This document shows positions 22,618 through 32,481 of a DNA stretch of 64,000 nt, piece after piece; position 1 is the stretch's first letter, and each line of letters starts with the position of its first letter. Under the pieces are notes generated by a model. It worked only from the letters and a program-made list of their open reading frames with translations. It was not told the DNA's origin and did no database searches. The stretch is from an uncultured Erysipelotrichaceae bacterium (GTDB lineage Bacteria > Bacillota_I > Bacilli_A > RFN20 > CAG-826), in contig CADCDA010000002.1 in assembly GCA_902800025.1 (NCBI GenBank), positions 1 to 64,000 on the forward strand, written 5' to 3'. Both the position numbers and the translations under genes were made by a program.

Positions 22618-25170
22618 ATGAGATCTAAAAGAACAGACAGCTTTTATGAACTGTTTTATAAATATGGCAATAATGGTGCTGGTCTTTTCGATTTTCTTTT
22701 AGCGGATGCACCAGATGAAATTTTCTATGTTGATATTGATAATGATACTTATCATCTTATCTATCATGTAGAAGGCAAATATTCGGTTCCTAAAATCAAT
22801 GGAATTCATTATACTGAGCTTTTCGAATTCGCCGCTAATTATATCGTTCACCCAGATGATGTTGAAGAGCATAATAAGCTTTTAAACCCAAAAGGAATGG
22901 TGGAAAGATTAAAGAATAATAAAACGACACCTGGATTTGGTTATCAACAATTCCGTTATCGTTTAAGAGAGGGAAGTTACCGTTGGGTCGAAGAATGTGT
23001 TATCTATGGAGAAGAACTTGGTGTTGATCCAGGAAGAATTTATTTCTTTATTTTTGATGTTCAAAACTTTATGAACTTTGAAAATGGCACTGATACTGGT
23101 GATGGCACTAATATCATGACTGATCTTGACGAAATTACTAATTTATTAACTAAAAAGCCATTTTTAGTCAAAGCGGATGAATTAATTAAACAAAATAAAG
23201 AAAAGACATGGTGTATCGCTTCTATTGATATTGATCACTTTAAATTATTCGATGAGTGGTATGGAAGAGAAGCAGGCGATGTTCTTTTAGCAAAAATTGG
23301 CGCTATCCTCAAAGAGGATGAAGAAAAGTTTGGCGGACTAGCTGGTTATTTCGGACAAGATGATTTCTCTATCCTTATTCCTTATGACAAAGAGAATATT
23401 GAAAAAGTATTCGAAAATGTTCGTGAAGTCATTACTGGTAGTGGTTATTCAGTCGGCTTCCTTCCAGCAATCGGTGTCAGTGTTATTGAAGGCGAAGTTG
23501 AACTTCTTGATGCTTTAGATAAAGCATCTATCGCGGCTTCTGAAGCTAAAACTGATATTCGTAAGCGTATTTATTTCTATGATTTAGAAATGCATAGGGT
23601 GGTTGAGAAAGAAAATAAAATTCTATCTGATTTTATGGTCGCTCTTAAAAACGACGAACTTGAATTTTATCTTCAACCACAATGCCGTATTTCTACAGGA
23701 AAAATTGTTGGTGCGGAATCTTTAGCGAGATGGATTAAAAAAGATGGAACAATTGTCTATCCAAACGACTTTATTCCAATCCTTGAAAAATATGGATTTA
23801 TTACTGAACTTGATATTGTTTTATGGGAAAAGGTTTGCAAATGGTTAAGAAGATGGATTGATTCTAACCACGCCCCTGTTCCAATTTCTGTAAATATTTC
23901 TAGAGCAGACATTTTTACTATTGATGTATACGAAGTATTTACTAATTTAGTTGAAAAATACAATCTTCCACCTAACTTATTAAAACTTGAGATTACCGAA
24001 TCAGCGTATGCTGAAACTTCGGCAGTTGTTGGTGAATTAGTTAATAAACTAAGAGAAAAAGGATTCGTCGTTTTGATGGATGATTTTGGAGCGGGATATT
24101 CTTCTTTAAATATGTTATCAAACTTAAAGGTTGATGCGATTAAATTAGATGCCAACTTCTTAAACATCAATAGTGCCGAAGGAAAAGGTGTCCATATTCT
24201 TGAATCCGTTATCAATATGGCGAAAGTCATTAATATTCCAATCATCGTGGAAGGTGTTGAATTAAAAGCGCAAGTTGACTTCCTAGAAGGGCTTGGATGT
24301 CGATATGTTCAAGGCTACTATTTCTATAAACCAATGCCTGTTAGTGATTTTGAAAAAATCATTAGATATAAAAAGAATGTTGATCCACGTGGATTTATCG
24401 CGAAACTCAATGAGCAATTTAGAATTAGAGAGTTTATGGATCAAAACATCTATAGTGACTCAATGCTCAACAATATTTTAGGTCCTGTTGCTATTTATTC
24501 ATGGGATGGAGAAAATAAAGTTGATATTGTCAGATTCAACCAACAGTTCTATGAATCTGTTTCAGTTTCAGACTTCCATGAAAAACTTGAAAATGTTCAA
24601 AACACTGTTCCAGAAAAAGATAAAGTTAATTTTATTAATCTATTTAAAGAAGCTAAAGAACACAAACTATTAGGTTCAAGAGGAACGGTGAGATTTTATA
24701 AAGCAGACGGAACCTTAACTGCCTTTGATATGCGCGTATATTATATTGGAAAGAACGAAGGCACTGATAGGTTCTATGGATCAACTCATAACATCACTGA
24801 ACTAGAAGATATTAAGCAAGCAATGACTTTAATATCTAAATATTCAGTGGACAATTATATCTTCTTAAAACGACTTAATAATAAATGGGTTTATAAAGTA
24901 GTGGCCTATAACTTAACAGGTATCTTTGGTTTAACCAAAGAACAACTTGAAAAAGAACTTAATGATGGTTCATTTAAGAAGAGATATAAAGAAGGCGACT
25001 TTGACCGTGTTCACAATATAGTGTCTAAAGGCGAATTAAAGGAACCAATAACTGAAACTATTTCTATAAAAACCAACAAAGGCGAATTTGTTAAATACTC
25101 AATGACCTTTATCTCTTGTGAAGGAATTACAAATAACATTAAGTACATGGTGCTTGTTAGAAGACAATAA
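22618..25170 (+). CDS. PAS-GGDEF-EAL protein, likely c-di-GMP phosphodiesterase
   Basis: The 850-residue cytosolic protein lacks membrane segments. An N-terminal PAS-like domain (about 25-155, ending in a YRWVEECVIY strand) precedes a GGDEF domain (about 165-325). The signature of that GGDEF is degraded to FGQDDF (245-250), so cyclase activity is doubtful. The EAL domain (about 335-585) keeps its key residues: ESL (367-369, Glu kept), NISRAD, LEITES, DDFGAGYSS (488-496) and VEGVE (544-548). It should hydrolyse c-di-GMP, perhaps with the dead GGDEF sensing GTP. Two further PAS-like segments follow to the C terminus. With the cyclase at 8560 and the two riboswitches it could complete a local circuit. 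It has its own promoter (TATAAT at about 22582) and an AGAGAT site. Confidence 0.9.
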   Translation: MRSKRTDSFYELFYKYGNNGAGLFDFLLADAPDEIFYVDIDNDTYHLIYHVEGKYSVPKINGIHYTELFEFAANYIVHPDDVEEHNKLLNPKGMVERLKNNKTTPGFGYQQFRYRLREGSYRWVEECVIYGEELGVDPGRIYFFIFDVQNFMNFENGTDTGDGTNIMTDLDEITNLLTKKPFLVKADELIKQNKEKTWCIASIDIDHFKLFDEWYGREAGDVLLAKIGAILKEDEEKFGGLAGYFGQDDFSILIPYDKENIEKVFENVREVITGSGYSVGFLPAIGVSVIEGEVELLDALDKASIAASEAKTDIRKRIYFYDLEMHRVVEKENKILSDFMVALKNDELEFYLQPQCRISTGKIVGAESLARWIKKDGTIVYPNDFIPILEKYGFITELDIVLWEKVCKWLRRWIDSNHAPVPISVNISRADIFTIDVYEVFTNLVEKYNLPPNLLKLEITESAYAETSAVVGELVNKLREKGFVVLMDDFGAGYSSLNMLSNLKVDAIKLDANFLNINSAEGKGVHILESVINMAKVINIPIIVEGVELKAQVDFLEGLGCRYVQGYYFYKPMPVSDFEKIIRYKKNVDPRGFIAKLNEQFRIREFMDQNIYSDSMLNNILGPVAIYSWDGENKVDIVRFNQQFYESVSVSDFHEKLENVQNTVPEKDKVNFINLFKEAKEHKLLGSRGTVRFYKADGTLTAFDMRVYYIGKNEGTDRFYGSTHNITELEDIKQAMTLISKYSVDNYIFLKRLNNKWVYKVVAYNLTGIFGLTKEQLEKELNDGSFKKRYKEGDFDRVHNIVSKGELKEPITETISIKTNKGEFVKYSMTFISCEGITNNIKYMVLVRRQ

Positions 25171-25185
25171 ATAAGCATTAAAAAA

Positions 25186-25209
25186 CTCTTCCATAAGGAA
25201 GAGCTTTTT
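25186..25209. terminator. Bidirectional terminator between the EAL gene and eno
   Basis: CTCTTCC (25186-25192) pairs with GGAAGAG (25197-25203). There are T runs on both sides in the respective directions, so it serves both convergent genes. Confidence 0.88.
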
Positions 25210-25229
25210 GTTTGCTTTTAATTCACCAA

Positions 25230-26546
<1,317 letters not shown>

Positions 26547-26561
26547 TTAATGTCCGTAGAT

Positions 26562-26567
26562 ATTATA
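26562..26567 (-). promoter_or_regulatory. -10 box of eno
   Basis: TATAAT on the minus strand (complement of ATTATA), 34 bases before the start codon. The -35 is T-rich and poorly defined. An inverted repeat TTTCTTAAGAAA lies about 30 bases further upstream. Confidence 0.5.
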
Positions 26568-26655
26568 AACAATCGTTAAGAAAAAATGCATATTTTCTTA
26601 AGAAATTATATATATTTTGTCTATTTTTTTGTTTTTTGGCTCAAAATTAGAAGAA

Positions 26656-26687
26656 AAATGGTCCCTATTCGTCAAAAAGGACCATTT
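26656..26687 (-). terminator. Terminator of recN
   Basis: AAATGGTCC and GGACCATTT (26656-26664, 26679-26687) form the stem, and the recN stop codon lies in its loop region. A T-rich tail follows on the minus strand. Confidence 0.75.
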
Positions 26688-28341
26688 CTTTTGCGTATTC
26701 AAGCTGTTTATCAGTAACTTTACCGTCCGAAATCATTAATGCGATTTCATAGATTTTTTCATCGAGATTGAGTTCTTTAATTGAGGTGTATGTTCTATTG
26801 CCTTTCACAACTTTTGAAATTTTAATGTGATTGTTTGACAAACTTGCAACTTGAGGTAAATGAGTAATAGTGATGACCTGGGTATTTAAAGAAATCTCTT
26901 TGATTTTTAACGCTACCCGTCTAGCGATTTCTCCGCTGACACCAGTGTCGATTTCATCAAAGATGACAGTGGCAATCTTTTGAGATTTAATGAATAACGC
27001 TTTAATTGCGAGCATGATTCGACTCATCTCGCCACCAGAAACTACTTTAGCGAGTGGTTTGATACCTTCTCCAATATTAGTTTCAATCAAGAAATCGATA
27101 TCATCAATACCATTTTCATTAAAGATTGATAAAGATAGATTTTCATCTTTCTTTTGACTATTGATTTGAATTTGGAATATTGATGACAAAGATAAATCTT
27201 TGAGGTTATTCATTAACTCTTTTTCAATACCGCGAGATACTTCTTTTCTAACTCTACTTAAAGTAGATGCATATTCAAAGGTCTCATTATATTGAGCTTC
27301 GAGTTCTTTTCTTTTTTCGTTTAAAGAGATGTCGAGATCTTCTTTGTTTTGAAGAAGTTTTTCAAGGAACTCTTGATATTCGATGAGTTCTTTAATGTCT
27401 TTGTTATATTTCTTCTTTAATAAAGAAAGATTGTTTTTTCTTTCAATGAGTTCGTCTAAACGACGAGGATCATAATCAAGCCTATCGACTTTTTTAGATA
27501 AATCTTCATAGATAGATTCTAACTCGTAGTAGTGGTCATTGAGTTTTTCGTATGTTTCTTGATATTCGTTTTGATATTTAGATAACTTAGAAACATTTTC
27601 TTTTATTTCATAAATATCACTCAGTGAATCTTTATCAATTAATGATTTTGTTTGACTCAGAAGATCGTAGATTTTATCAAAATTATTTAATAGTTCAATC
27701 TCGCTATCGATTTCAGCTTCTTCATCAATCTTTAATTTATAGGAAGTGAGTTCTTTTAATTCGTATTCAAAGGTATCTCTTTTTGTTTTGATGTCATTAA
27801 TTTGACGCTCTAACTCCAAATATTCTTTTTCTTTTTGTTTGAGTGTTTCTAAAGAAACAAGATATTGGTTTTTATAATCATTGATAAGATCGTATTTGAA
27901 ACCATCAACGATTTCTAAATAGTTTTCTTTATTTAAAAGTTTAACCATATCAAACTGCTGATGAATATCAGCGAGATATTTAGCGATGACTTTTAATTCG
28001 GTCAAAGAAACAGCTTTATTATTAACTTTAATTATGTTTTTATTTCCAGTGATTGTTCTTGTGATTTCTAATTGGTTATCTTCATAAGAAATATCAATTG
28101 AATCAAGGAACGCTCCTAATCTTTTATTATTAAAGGAAAATAAGCCAGTAATAGTGGCTTTTTCTTCTCCATTACGAATCATTTCAGAATTTGCTCGATC
28201 GCCTAAAAGTAGACTAATAGAATCGATGATTAAACTTTTTCCAGCGCCGGTTTCACCAGTTAAGACAGTGAGGCCACTTTTAAAAGAGATATTTATATCT
28301 TCTATAATCGCAAAATTCTTAACTACTAGATTAATAAGCAT
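26665..28341 (-). CDS. recN: DNA repair ATPase RecN
   Basis: The 558-residue SMC-like protein acts early in double-strand break repair. The head domain has Walker A GETGAGKSLIIDSI (about 31-44) and, near the C terminus, the ABC signature VSGGEMSRIMLAIK and Walker B TVIFDEIDTGVSG. Between them run two long coiled-coil arms (about 150-380) rich in Glu, Lys and Leu, separated by a short hinge. The D-loop/H-loop region TITHLPQVAS is present. The length matches the family. On the minus strand TAGAAT ends 6 bases before the ATG, so the gene is probably transcribed without a leader. It is divergent from htpG. Confidence 0.97.
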   Translation of the reverse strand: MLINLVVKNFAIIEDINISFKSGLTVLTGETGAGKSLIIDSISLLLGDRANSEMIRNGEEKATITGLFSFNNKRLGAFLDSIDISYEDNQLEITRTITGNKNIIKVNNKAVSLTELKVIAKYLADIHQQFDMVKLLNKENYLEIVDGFKYDLINDYKNQYLVSLETLKQKEKEYLELERQINDIKTKRDTFEYELKELTSYKLKIDEEAEIDSEIELLNNFDKIYDLLSQTKSLIDKDSLSDIYEIKENVSKLSKYQNEYQETYEKLNDHYYELESIYEDLSKKVDRLDYDPRRLDELIERKNNLSLLKKKYNKDIKELIEYQEFLEKLLQNKEDLDISLNEKRKELEAQYNETFEYASTLSRVRKEVSRGIEKELMNNLKDLSLSSIFQIQINSQKKDENLSLSIFNENGIDDIDFLIETNIGEGIKPLAKVVSGGEMSRIMLAIKALFIKSQKIATVIFDEIDTGVSGEIARRVALKIKEISLNTQVITITHLPQVASLSNNHIKISKVVKGNRTYTSIKELNLDEKIYEIALMISDGKVTDKQLEYAKEMVLFDE

Positions 28342-28347
28342 AGAATT

Positions 28348-28353
28348 ATTCTA
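28348..28353 (-). promoter_or_regulatory. -10 box of recN (leaderless)
   Basis: TAGAAT on the minus strand, exactly 6 bases before the recN ATG. Confidence 0.5.
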
Positions 28354-28396
28354 TATCATTTAGTTATAACTAAATAGCAAAAAGTTAATAAAAAAT

Positions 28397-28423
28397 TAGC
28401 AATCTACTTGAAAGAGTGCCAAA
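28397..28423 (+). promoter_or_regulatory. CIRCE-like HrcA operator 1
   Basis: TTAGCAATC, nine bases, GAGTGCCAA. Compared with the consensus TTAGCACTC-N9-GAGTGCTAA it has a few mismatches. It overlaps the -35 (TTGAAA, 28409-28414) of the htpG promoter, whose -10 TAAAAT is at 28431-28436. Confidence 0.75.
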
Positions 28424-28442
28424 AATGGTTAAAATATATGTG

Positions 28443-28469
28443 TTAGCAGATAAAATGTGAGAGTGCTAA
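28443..28469 (+). promoter_or_regulatory. CIRCE HrcA operator 2
   Basis: TTAGCAGAT, nine bases, GAGTGCTAA; the right half is a perfect CIRCE arm. It sits directly before the GGAGG ribosome site of htpG and downstream of the -10. HrcA bound here would block elongation or the start site. Confidence 0.85.
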
Positions 28470-28482
28470 TGGAGGTATATAT

Positions 28483-30381
28483 ATGAAAGAAACAAAAGAA
28501 TTTCAAACTGAATCGAAAGAACTTCTTTCTTTGATGATTAACTCTATTTATAGCAATAGCGAAATCTTTCTAAGAGAATTAATCTCAAACGCAAGTGATG
28601 CGATTGACAAATATCGTTATTTGTCTTTGACAAGTGATGGTAAATATCCAGTTAAAGAAGGAGAGATCCGTTTATCATTTGATAAAAAGAAAAGAACCAT
28701 AACTATTTCCGATAACGGAATCGGAATGAGTAAAGATGACTTAGTTAACAATTTAGGAACAATCGCTAAAAGTGGTTCTAAAGACTTTGTCTCAAAATTA
28801 AAAGAAGCTAAAGAAAAACAAGATTTAAATATCATCGGTCAATTCGGTGTCGGCTTTTATAGTGCGTTTATGGTCGCTGATAAAATTGAAGTCTTAACAA
28901 AGACCCTCGATAGTGATGCCTATTTATTCTCTTCTAATGGAGAAGAATCTTACACAATTGAAGATGCTTCTAAGGAAGATGTTGGAACTTCAATTACTTT
29001 ACATTTAAAGAAAAAGACCAAAGAAATCGATTATGATGAATATTTAAGTGAATATCAACTTCGTAACCTTGTAAAGAAATATAGTGATTATGTCCGTTAT
29101 CCAATTAAGATGATGGTTACTAAAACCAAAAAGGAAAACGATAAAGATGTTGAATATGTCGAAGATGAAACACTTAATTCAATGACTCCTCTTTGGAAGA
29201 GAAATAAAAAAGATGTCACCGATGAAGAACTCAACAAGTTCTATAAAGACAAATTCATGGACTATGAAGATCCTCTTATTTCTTTGTTTGTCAAGGTTGA
29301 TGGTAATATCACTTATGATGCGATGCTTTTTATTCCAAGCCACGCGCCAATGAACTTATATAGTGATAATTTTGAAAAGGGATTACAACTATATTCAAAA
29401 GGAGTGTTTATCAAAGATAAATGTCCAGAACTTATCCCAGATTATTTGAAGTTTGTTAAAGGTCTAGTGGATTCACCTGACTTCAACTTAAATATCTCTA
29501 GAGAAATCCTTCAACAATCACCGATGATGAAAAAGATTTCTGAAAATATCGAAAAGAAAATCATTTCTAAACTCGAAGAAGTGAAGAAAGAAGACTTTGA
29601 GAAATATAAGAAGTTCTGGGAATCGTTCGGAGAGATTATTAAATATGGTATCTATTCATCCTATGGATTTAAAAAAGATACATTACAAAATCTTCTCATC
29701 TTCCATTCATTAAAACACGAAGATGAATATATCTCTTTGGAGGATTATAAGAAAGAGATGAAGAAGGACCAAAAATATATTTATTATGTTTCTGGTGATA
29801 ACCTCGACTCTATTAAACTCCTTCCTCAGATTGAAAAATATCGTAAAGAAGAAGTGGATGTCCTCTTATTTGATAAGAAGATCGATGAATTTGCGATTAT
29901 GATGATGAGAGAATACGACAAAGTTGAATTCAAACTCATCTCTGATGAATCCGCAAGTGAGCTCTCTAAAGAAGAACAAGAAAAAGTTGAAAACTTAACC
30001 GCTGATAATAAGAGATTAATCGATAACATCAAAGAAGCTCTTAAGGATAAAGTGGATGATGTCGTTATCTCCTCTAAACTTGTAGATTCTCCATTATGTT
30101 TATCCACTAAAGATGGAATGTCTCTAGAAATGGAAAAGACATTACAAGAAGAAGCAATTGAAAATAAAGAAGATATTAAAGCGACTAAGGTCCTTGAAAT
30201 CAACCCTGATCACGAGCTATTTAAGGCTCTAGCTTCTATTCAACAAGATGATGAACTCGTTAAAGAATATGCCCCATTACTATATGATGAAGCGATGCTT
30301 CTTGAGGGAAGAGATATCGCTGATAAAAAAGAGTTCGTCACCAAACTCAACTCTTTGTTCTTAAAAGCAATGAACAAATAA
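28483..30381 (+). CDS. htpG: Chaperone HtpG (Hsp90)
   Basis: The 632-residue cytosolic ATP-dependent chaperone is full length. The GHKL ATPase domain (about 1-215) has EIFLRELISNASDAIDK with the catalytic Glu and the Mg-binding Asn. DNGIGMSK and GQFGVGFYSAF contribute to the ATP lid and pocket. The middle domain (about 225-480) includes LNISREILQQSPMM, which supplies the catalytic Arg. A C-terminal dimer domain completes it. The TGGAGG site is 9 bases from the ATG. Two CIRCE-type operators flank the promoter, so HrcA should repress it until heat stress. That is unlike Bacillus subtilis, where htpG is outside the HrcA regulon. There is no partner gene, and a terminator follows. Confidence 0.98.
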   Translation: MKETKEFQTESKELLSLMINSIYSNSEIFLRELISNASDAIDKYRYLSLTSDGKYPVKEGEIRLSFDKKKRTITISDNGIGMSKDDLVNNLGTIAKSGSKDFVSKLKEAKEKQDLNIIGQFGVGFYSAFMVADKIEVLTKTLDSDAYLFSSNGEESYTIEDASKEDVGTSITLHLKKKTKEIDYDEYLSEYQLRNLVKKYSDYVRYPIKMMVTKTKKENDKDVEYVEDETLNSMTPLWKRNKKDVTDEELNKFYKDKFMDYEDPLISLFVKVDGNITYDAMLFIPSHAPMNLYSDNFEKGLQLYSKGVFIKDKCPELIPDYLKFVKGLVDSPDFNLNISREILQQSPMMKKISENIEKKIISKLEEVKKEDFEKYKKFWESFGEIIKYGIYSSYGFKKDTLQNLLIFHSLKHEDEYISLEDYKKEMKKDQKYIYYVSGDNLDSIKLLPQIEKYRKEEVDVLLFDKKIDEFAIMMMREYDKVEFKLISDESASELSKEEQEKVENLTADNKRLIDNIKEALKDKVDDVVISSKLVDSPLCLSTKDGMSLEMEKTLQEEAIENKEDIKATKVLEINPDHELFKALASIQQDDELVKEYAPLLYDEAMLLEGRDIADKKEFVTKLNSLFLKAMNK

Positions 30382-30402
30382 CTTATACTTTGTATAAAAA
30401 AC

Positions 30403-30434
30403 AAAACTCGACCAAATAAATGGCCGAGTTTTTT
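30403..30434 (+). terminator. Terminator of htpG
   Basis: AAAACTCG (30403-30410) pairs with CGAGTTTT (30425-30432), with ACC/GGC-type extension and a T tail. It is nearly symmetrical, so it may also stop the convergent gene. Confidence 0.85.
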
Positions 30435-30984
30435 AGAAATCTGAATCAATCATGTGGGCGACTTTATAAGCGCCGATATCGTTGATTAGTGAAGACACGA
30501 ATCCGACGAGCAACATGATTGGAATGTTCACTAACATACTTGCGAAAGCTTGTTCTGGAGTTGTATAGATTTTGAGTATAAAGTAGTTGAACAATGTTAA
30601 CGCTGGTGTGATAGCGACATAGTAGATTAATGTAATGATCAAAGTTGCAAGTAATCTATATGGCATATTGCCAGTGTATGTGTCATTTCTGACGTGGAAG
30701 AGGGCTGTGAACCATCTACCAATTTTGGTAAGTGGGACAAACATTCCAACTAACATCGCAATCGTGAATCCAACTAAGAAGTTATATAACATATTGAGCC
30801 AAACGATACTATTGAAGTCGATGGTCAACACTCCAGAGTGGAAGTCAGTTGCTCCAATGACTGATGCTGCTAAGCATAAGAAGAAGCAGACTGGGATGTT
30901 ACAGATTAGACAATAGACAAATGTTGCAACTTTTATTCTCATAACGGCTAATATTCTACTATCACTAAAATTATTTGCAATCAT
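30433..30984 (-). CDS. Four-helix membrane protein, unknown
   Basis: I do not recognise this 183-residue protein. It has about four hydrophobic segments, near residues 18-45, 62-88, 108-133 and 142-168. Between helices 2 and 3 a cytosolic-looking loop GRWFTALFHVRNDTYTGNMP carries positive charge. Helices 2 and 4 have related patterns (VGFTIAMLVGMFVPL and LVNIPIMLLVGFVSSL), so it may be an internal duplication. No enzyme or transporter motif is visible. It is convergent with htpG and divergent from the HAD gene. AAAGAAT before the ATG is a weak ribosome site. It may be a small carrier, a membrane-stress protein, or a DUF-type protein. Confidence 0.65.
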   Translation of the reverse strand: MIANNFSDSRILAVMRIKVATFVYCLICNIPVCFFLCLAASVIGATDFHSGVLTIDFNSIVWLNMLYNFLVGFTIAMLVGMFVPLTKIGRWFTALFHVRNDTYTGNMPYRLLATLIITLIYYVAITPALTLFNYFILKIYTTPEQAFASMLVNIPIMLLVGFVSSLINDIGAYKVAHMIDSDF

Positions 30985-31011
30985 ATTCTTTAAAAATTCT
31001 TAATTTTTCGG

Positions 31012-31017
31012 TAGTAT
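31012..31017 (+). promoter_or_regulatory. -10 box of the HAD gene
   Basis: TAGTAT, 9 bases before the ATG at 31027, so the transcript has a leader of only a few bases. Confidence 0.45.
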
Positions 31018-31026
31018 TAATGAGTT

Positions 31027-31653
31027 ATGAAGAAATACGATGTTTATCTATTTGATTTCGATGGCACTCTTGTCGATTCCTATGAATCATTAAGAATTGT
31101 CTTTGAAGAAGCGTATGGAAAAGTGAATACAGTAGTGCCAGAAGGATACACTCTTAGACTTATGAGAGTTCCTTTATATGTCGGCTATGAGGAACTTAAA
31201 GCGCCTCAAGATGAAGAAAGCAAGAAATTATTCGGTTCAGAAATCATCCGTTTATTAGATGAGCCAGAAGTGTTATTAGCGACTCGTATTTATGATGATG
31301 TCAAAGAAACCTTAAAAGAGTTACATAACCAAGGAAAGAAACTTGGCATCATTTCAAGTAACAATAGAAAACATATTTATGAAGTGATGAAATTTCTTGA
31401 TATCGACGAAACACTTTTTGATGTTGTTGTCGGCAATCAAGAATCGAAAAAACATAAACCAAATCCAGATCCAATTCTAAAAGGATTAGAGGCTTTAGGA
31501 ATCGGTAAAGAAAATGTTTGTTATGTCGGAGATGGCCTTGATGATATGAGATGCGCGATTAACGCGGGTGTTGATCCAATCTTAGTTGATAGACGAAACG
31601 AATATACGAACGAATATGATGTTATTATCAAAAATATAAGTGAGCTCTTATAG
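31027..31653 (+). CDS. HAD-superfamily phosphatase (Gph/PpaX-like)
   Basis: The 208-residue cytosolic hydrolase shows all four HAD motifs. DFDGTLVDS (about 10-18) contains the nucleophile and acid/base Asp. ISSNN (about 115) is motif II. Lys occurs in KKHKPNPDP (about 137-145) as motif III. VGDGLDDM (about 166-173) is motif IV. A helical cap lies between motifs I and II, as in phosphoglycolate phosphatases and PpaX-type pyrophosphatases. The actual substrate cannot be told from sequence. The stop codon overlaps the GTG start of the Sel1-repeat gene by one base, so the two are translationally coupled. Confidence 0.9.
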   Translation: MKKYDVYLFDFDGTLVDSYESLRIVFEEAYGKVNTVVPEGYTLRLMRVPLYVGYEELKAPQDEESKKLFGSEIIRLLDEPEVLLATRIYDDVKETLKELHNQGKKLGIISSNNRKHIYEVMKFLDIDETLFDVVVGNQESKKHKPNPDPILKGLEALGIGKENVCYVGDGLDDMRCAINAGVDPILVDRRNEYTNEYDVIIKNISELL

Positions 31654-32432
31654 TGGAAAAAAGTGAATTAAATAGACTTCAAGATTTAGCGAGTGTTGGA
31701 AATTTAAACGCCATTAATAAGCTCGTTGAATATTATCTATCAATTAACGATTATCAAAACGCCTTTTTAACGGCGAGTAGATATGAGTTTTTTTCTGACG
31801 CTCAAGGGTATAAAACACTTGGATATTTCTATCAAAAAGGTGTAGGAACTCCAGCGGATTTAGAAAAAGCCAAGCATTATTATAAGAAAAGTTTTGAATT
31901 AGGAGATGTTGCTTCTGGGTATAATGCTGCCCTTATTGAAGTGAAAAATAAGAGCTATCAAAATGCACTTATTTATTTAACGAGTGGCATTGAAAATGAT
32001 CACGTTCCTTCTATTCGATTATTAGCGAATCTTTATCTCAACGGTGATGGCTTACTAGAAGATAAAAATGTCGCGATTAGTTTATTAGAAAAAGCAGTGG
32101 AACTTGGCGATTTTAAATCAATCACTCAATTAGCGAAAATCTACTATGTAGATAAGGAGTATTCAAAGGCATTTGAATTATTCAAAAAAGGCGCGGATAT
32201 TGAAGACATTGATTCTATATATCATGTTGGGTTATGTTATGCGAAAGGATTAGGGGTCAGACAAGATTTTTCGCTAGCGTTTAAATATTATGAGATTGGT
32301 GCAAAACAAATGGAACCGAAATGTCTATATAACCTTTCACTGTACTATAGAAGCGGTATTGCGGTTCCTAAAAATGAGGAACTAGCTAATAAGCTAGAAG
32401 AACAAGCAATTCAACATGGGTTCAAAAAATAA
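31653..32432 (+). CDS. Sel1-like repeat protein
   Basis: The 259-residue protein is made of Sel1-type TPR repeats. Clear units are GYKTLGYFYQKGVGTPADLEKA (with a KHYYKKSFELGD continuation), IRLLANLYLNGDGLLEDKNVAI, and YHVGLCYAKGLGVRQDFSLA; the last is followed by YNLSLYYRSGIAVPKN. The repeats form a superhelix that binds partner proteins. It has no signal peptide, membrane segment or enzyme motif. It starts with GTG inside the stop of the HAD gene (TAGTG), so it may scaffold that phosphatase or the following membrane protein. In other bacteria Sel1 proteins often link signalling and envelope functions. Confidence 0.88.
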   Translation: MEKSELNRLQDLASVGNLNAINKLVEYYLSINDYQNAFLTASRYEFFSDAQGYKTLGYFYQKGVGTPADLEKAKHYYKKSFELGDVASGYNAALIEVKNKSYQNALIYLTSGIENDHVPSIRLLANLYLNGDGLLEDKNVAISLLEKAVELGDFKSITQLAKIYYVDKEYSKAFELFKKGADIEDIDSIYHVGLCYAKGLGVRQDFSLAFKYYEIGAKQMEPKCLYNLSLYYRSGIAVPKNEELANKLEEQAIQHGFKK

Positions 32433-32481
32433 TGTATTTTTTCCGTTGTTGTGTGATAATTTATAAAAAGGTGATGATAAG

